A stretch of 64,000 bases of DNA from Microbacterium sp. zg-Y1090. Its GTDB lineage: Bacteria > Actinomycetota > Actinomycetes > Actinomycetales > Microbacteriaceae. The DNA is taken from positions 1,674,001 through 1,738,000 of the forward strand of contig NZ_CP126742.1 in the NCBI RefSeq assembly GCF_030246945.1. Reading direction: 5' to 3'. Positions 63,263 through 64,000 of the stretch are shown one piece after another. The position numbers and the translations under genes are program-made. Below the pieces are notes generated by a model that worked only from the letters and a program-made list of their open reading frames with translations, was not told where the DNA came from and ran no database searches. Numbering within the stretch: the stretch's first letter is position 1; each line of letters begins with the position of its first letter.

Positions 63263-63922
63263 ATGCCGCCCCGCGACACCCGCCCCCGCCCGCCCCGCCA
63301 GGCGCTCCCCGATCTGCCGCCCCGGTTGACGGCCGGCACGGCGCTCGGCCGCCGCAGCGATGTGTCCCAGACGCGGTTGGAGGGTTTGACCGCAGACGTG
63401 GATGCCGCCCATGCGCGCCTCGTGGAGTGCGTCCTCGCCGCCAGCGCCGTGGGCCGCCTCGACCTCACCGGAGCGACGCTGATCGATGTGGCGATCGAAG
63501 ACCTGCGGGCCACGACCGTCGCCGCCGTCAGCGGCACCTGGCGCTCGGTGGCGGTCACCGGCGGGCGCATCGGCACGCTCGATCTCTCCCGCGCGCAGGT
63601 GGATGCCGTGGAGGTGCGCGGCGCCCGCATCGACTACCTGGCGCTCGGGCAGGCGGTCGTCGCGGACGTGCTGATCGCCGACTGCGTGATCGGCTCCCTC
63701 GATCTGCCGGGCGCGTCGCTGGAACGGGTGCGGTTCGAGGACAGTCGCGCCGATGACGTCGACACCCGCGAGATGCGGGCGACGGACCTCGACCTGCGCG
63801 GGCTGCAGGCGCTGGGGTACACCGATCCGGCGGCGCTTCGCGGCGCCACGCTCTCTGCGCACCAGGCATCCGCTCTGGCGGAGTCGTTCGCCGCGGCGCT
63901 CGGCGTGCAGGTGCGCGACTGA
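63263..63922 (+). CDS. Pentapeptide-repeat-like beta-helix protein
   Basis: A 219-residue soluble protein that reads as a right-handed quadrilateral beta-helix. After a Pro/Arg-rich N-terminus, many A(D/N)LxG-like or hydrophobic-every-fifth strands appear: LTGATLIDVAIEDL, VTGGRIGTLDLSRAQ, VEVRGARIDYLAL, CVIGSLDLPGASLERV and MRATDLDLRGL. The repeats are less regular than in Qnr-type proteins, so gyrase protection is only one possibility. ATG 63263 follows GGAG and leaves the T-box region outside the gene. Its promoter region overlaps the ileS leader on the other strand. Confidence 0.75.
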   Translation: MPPRDTRPRPPRQALPDLPPRLTAGTALGRRSDVSQTRLEGLTADVDAAHARLVECVLAASAVGRLDLTGATLIDVAIEDLRATTVAAVSGTWRSVAVTGGRIGTLDLSRAQVDAVEVRGARIDYLALGQAVVADVLIADCVIGSLDLPGASLERVRFEDSRADDVDTREMRATDLDLRGLQALGYTDPAALRGATLSAHQASALAESFAAALGVQVRD

Positions 63923-63943
63923 GACCGACCGCTCACCGCCCGG

Positions 63944-64000
63944 TCACCGCCCGGCGGCGAGCAGCTCCCGCGTGAACGGATGCCTCGGGGCGGCGAAGAC
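63944..64000 (-). CDS. Peptide/nickel ABC transporter ATP-binding protein, last 18 codons
   Basis: The end of a gene entering from beyond 64000. The translated tail VFAAPRHPFTRELLAAGR followed by TGA matches the characteristic C-terminus of Dpp/Opp-type ATPases (PxHPYTxxLLxA). Only 18 codons are visible, so the substrate cannot be judged. Confidence 0.7.
   Translation of the reverse strand, partial: VFAAPRHPFTRELLAAGR

Overview
The window is high-GC actinobacterial DNA, most like Microbacterium or a close relative in the Microbacteriaceae. Grounds are the codon usage (G/C third positions, many GTG starts), the gene orders comEA-comEC-holA, rplU-rpmA-obg-proB-proA-nadD-rsfS and ileS-folC-DUF4233-ndk-rng, and a translational T-box in front of ileS. 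This is inference from gene content; no search was run.

Layout. 1-16.2 kb is mostly core: the lepA 5' end, a giant secreted nuclease/5'-nucleotidase, an alpha/beta hydrolase, rpsT, holA-comEC-comEA, a class I amidotransferase, leuS and pabB. 16.2-22.8 kb holds a DedA protein, an App1-like phosphatase, two divergent secreted phosphoesterases and a double-module Lrp regulator. 22.9-29.7 kb is a tightly overlapping sugar operon: binding protein, two permeases, a Gfo/Idh/MocA oxidoreductase and a GH89 alpha-N-acetylglucosaminidase. It probably takes up and degrades alpha-linked GlcNAc glycans and borrows an ATPase encoded elsewhere. 29.7-34.4 kb carries an SRAP protein, a palindromic repeat cluster, a GH3 beta-N-acetylhexosaminidase and two small regulators.

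34.4-46.3 kb is an accessory island. It begins with an arsenic locus: arsR diverging from an ArsO-type flavoprotein, a broken ArsN-type acetyltransferase, a winged-helix ORF, a shrunken trxB fragment coupled to trxA, an ACR3 pump, an ArsR-ArsC fusion and a stand-alone arsC. A SulP transporter with a divergent MerR regulator follows. Then come a TraG/VirD4 remnant, a serine-recombinase tail, a PadR-HAAS-secreted protein cassette, an XRE regulator, a decayed small ORF and an orphan excisionase-like gene. The island abuts the 3' end of tRNA-Ala(GGC), a typical integration site, so I read it as an immobilised, partly eroded integrative element.

46.5-64 kb returns to core functions: a frameshifted VOC gene, then rsfS, nadD, proA, proB, obg, rpmA, rplU, an RNase E/G gene, a VKOR-like protein, ndk, folC, ileS with its T-box, a pentapeptide-type protein and the last codons of a peptide-ABC ATPase gene.
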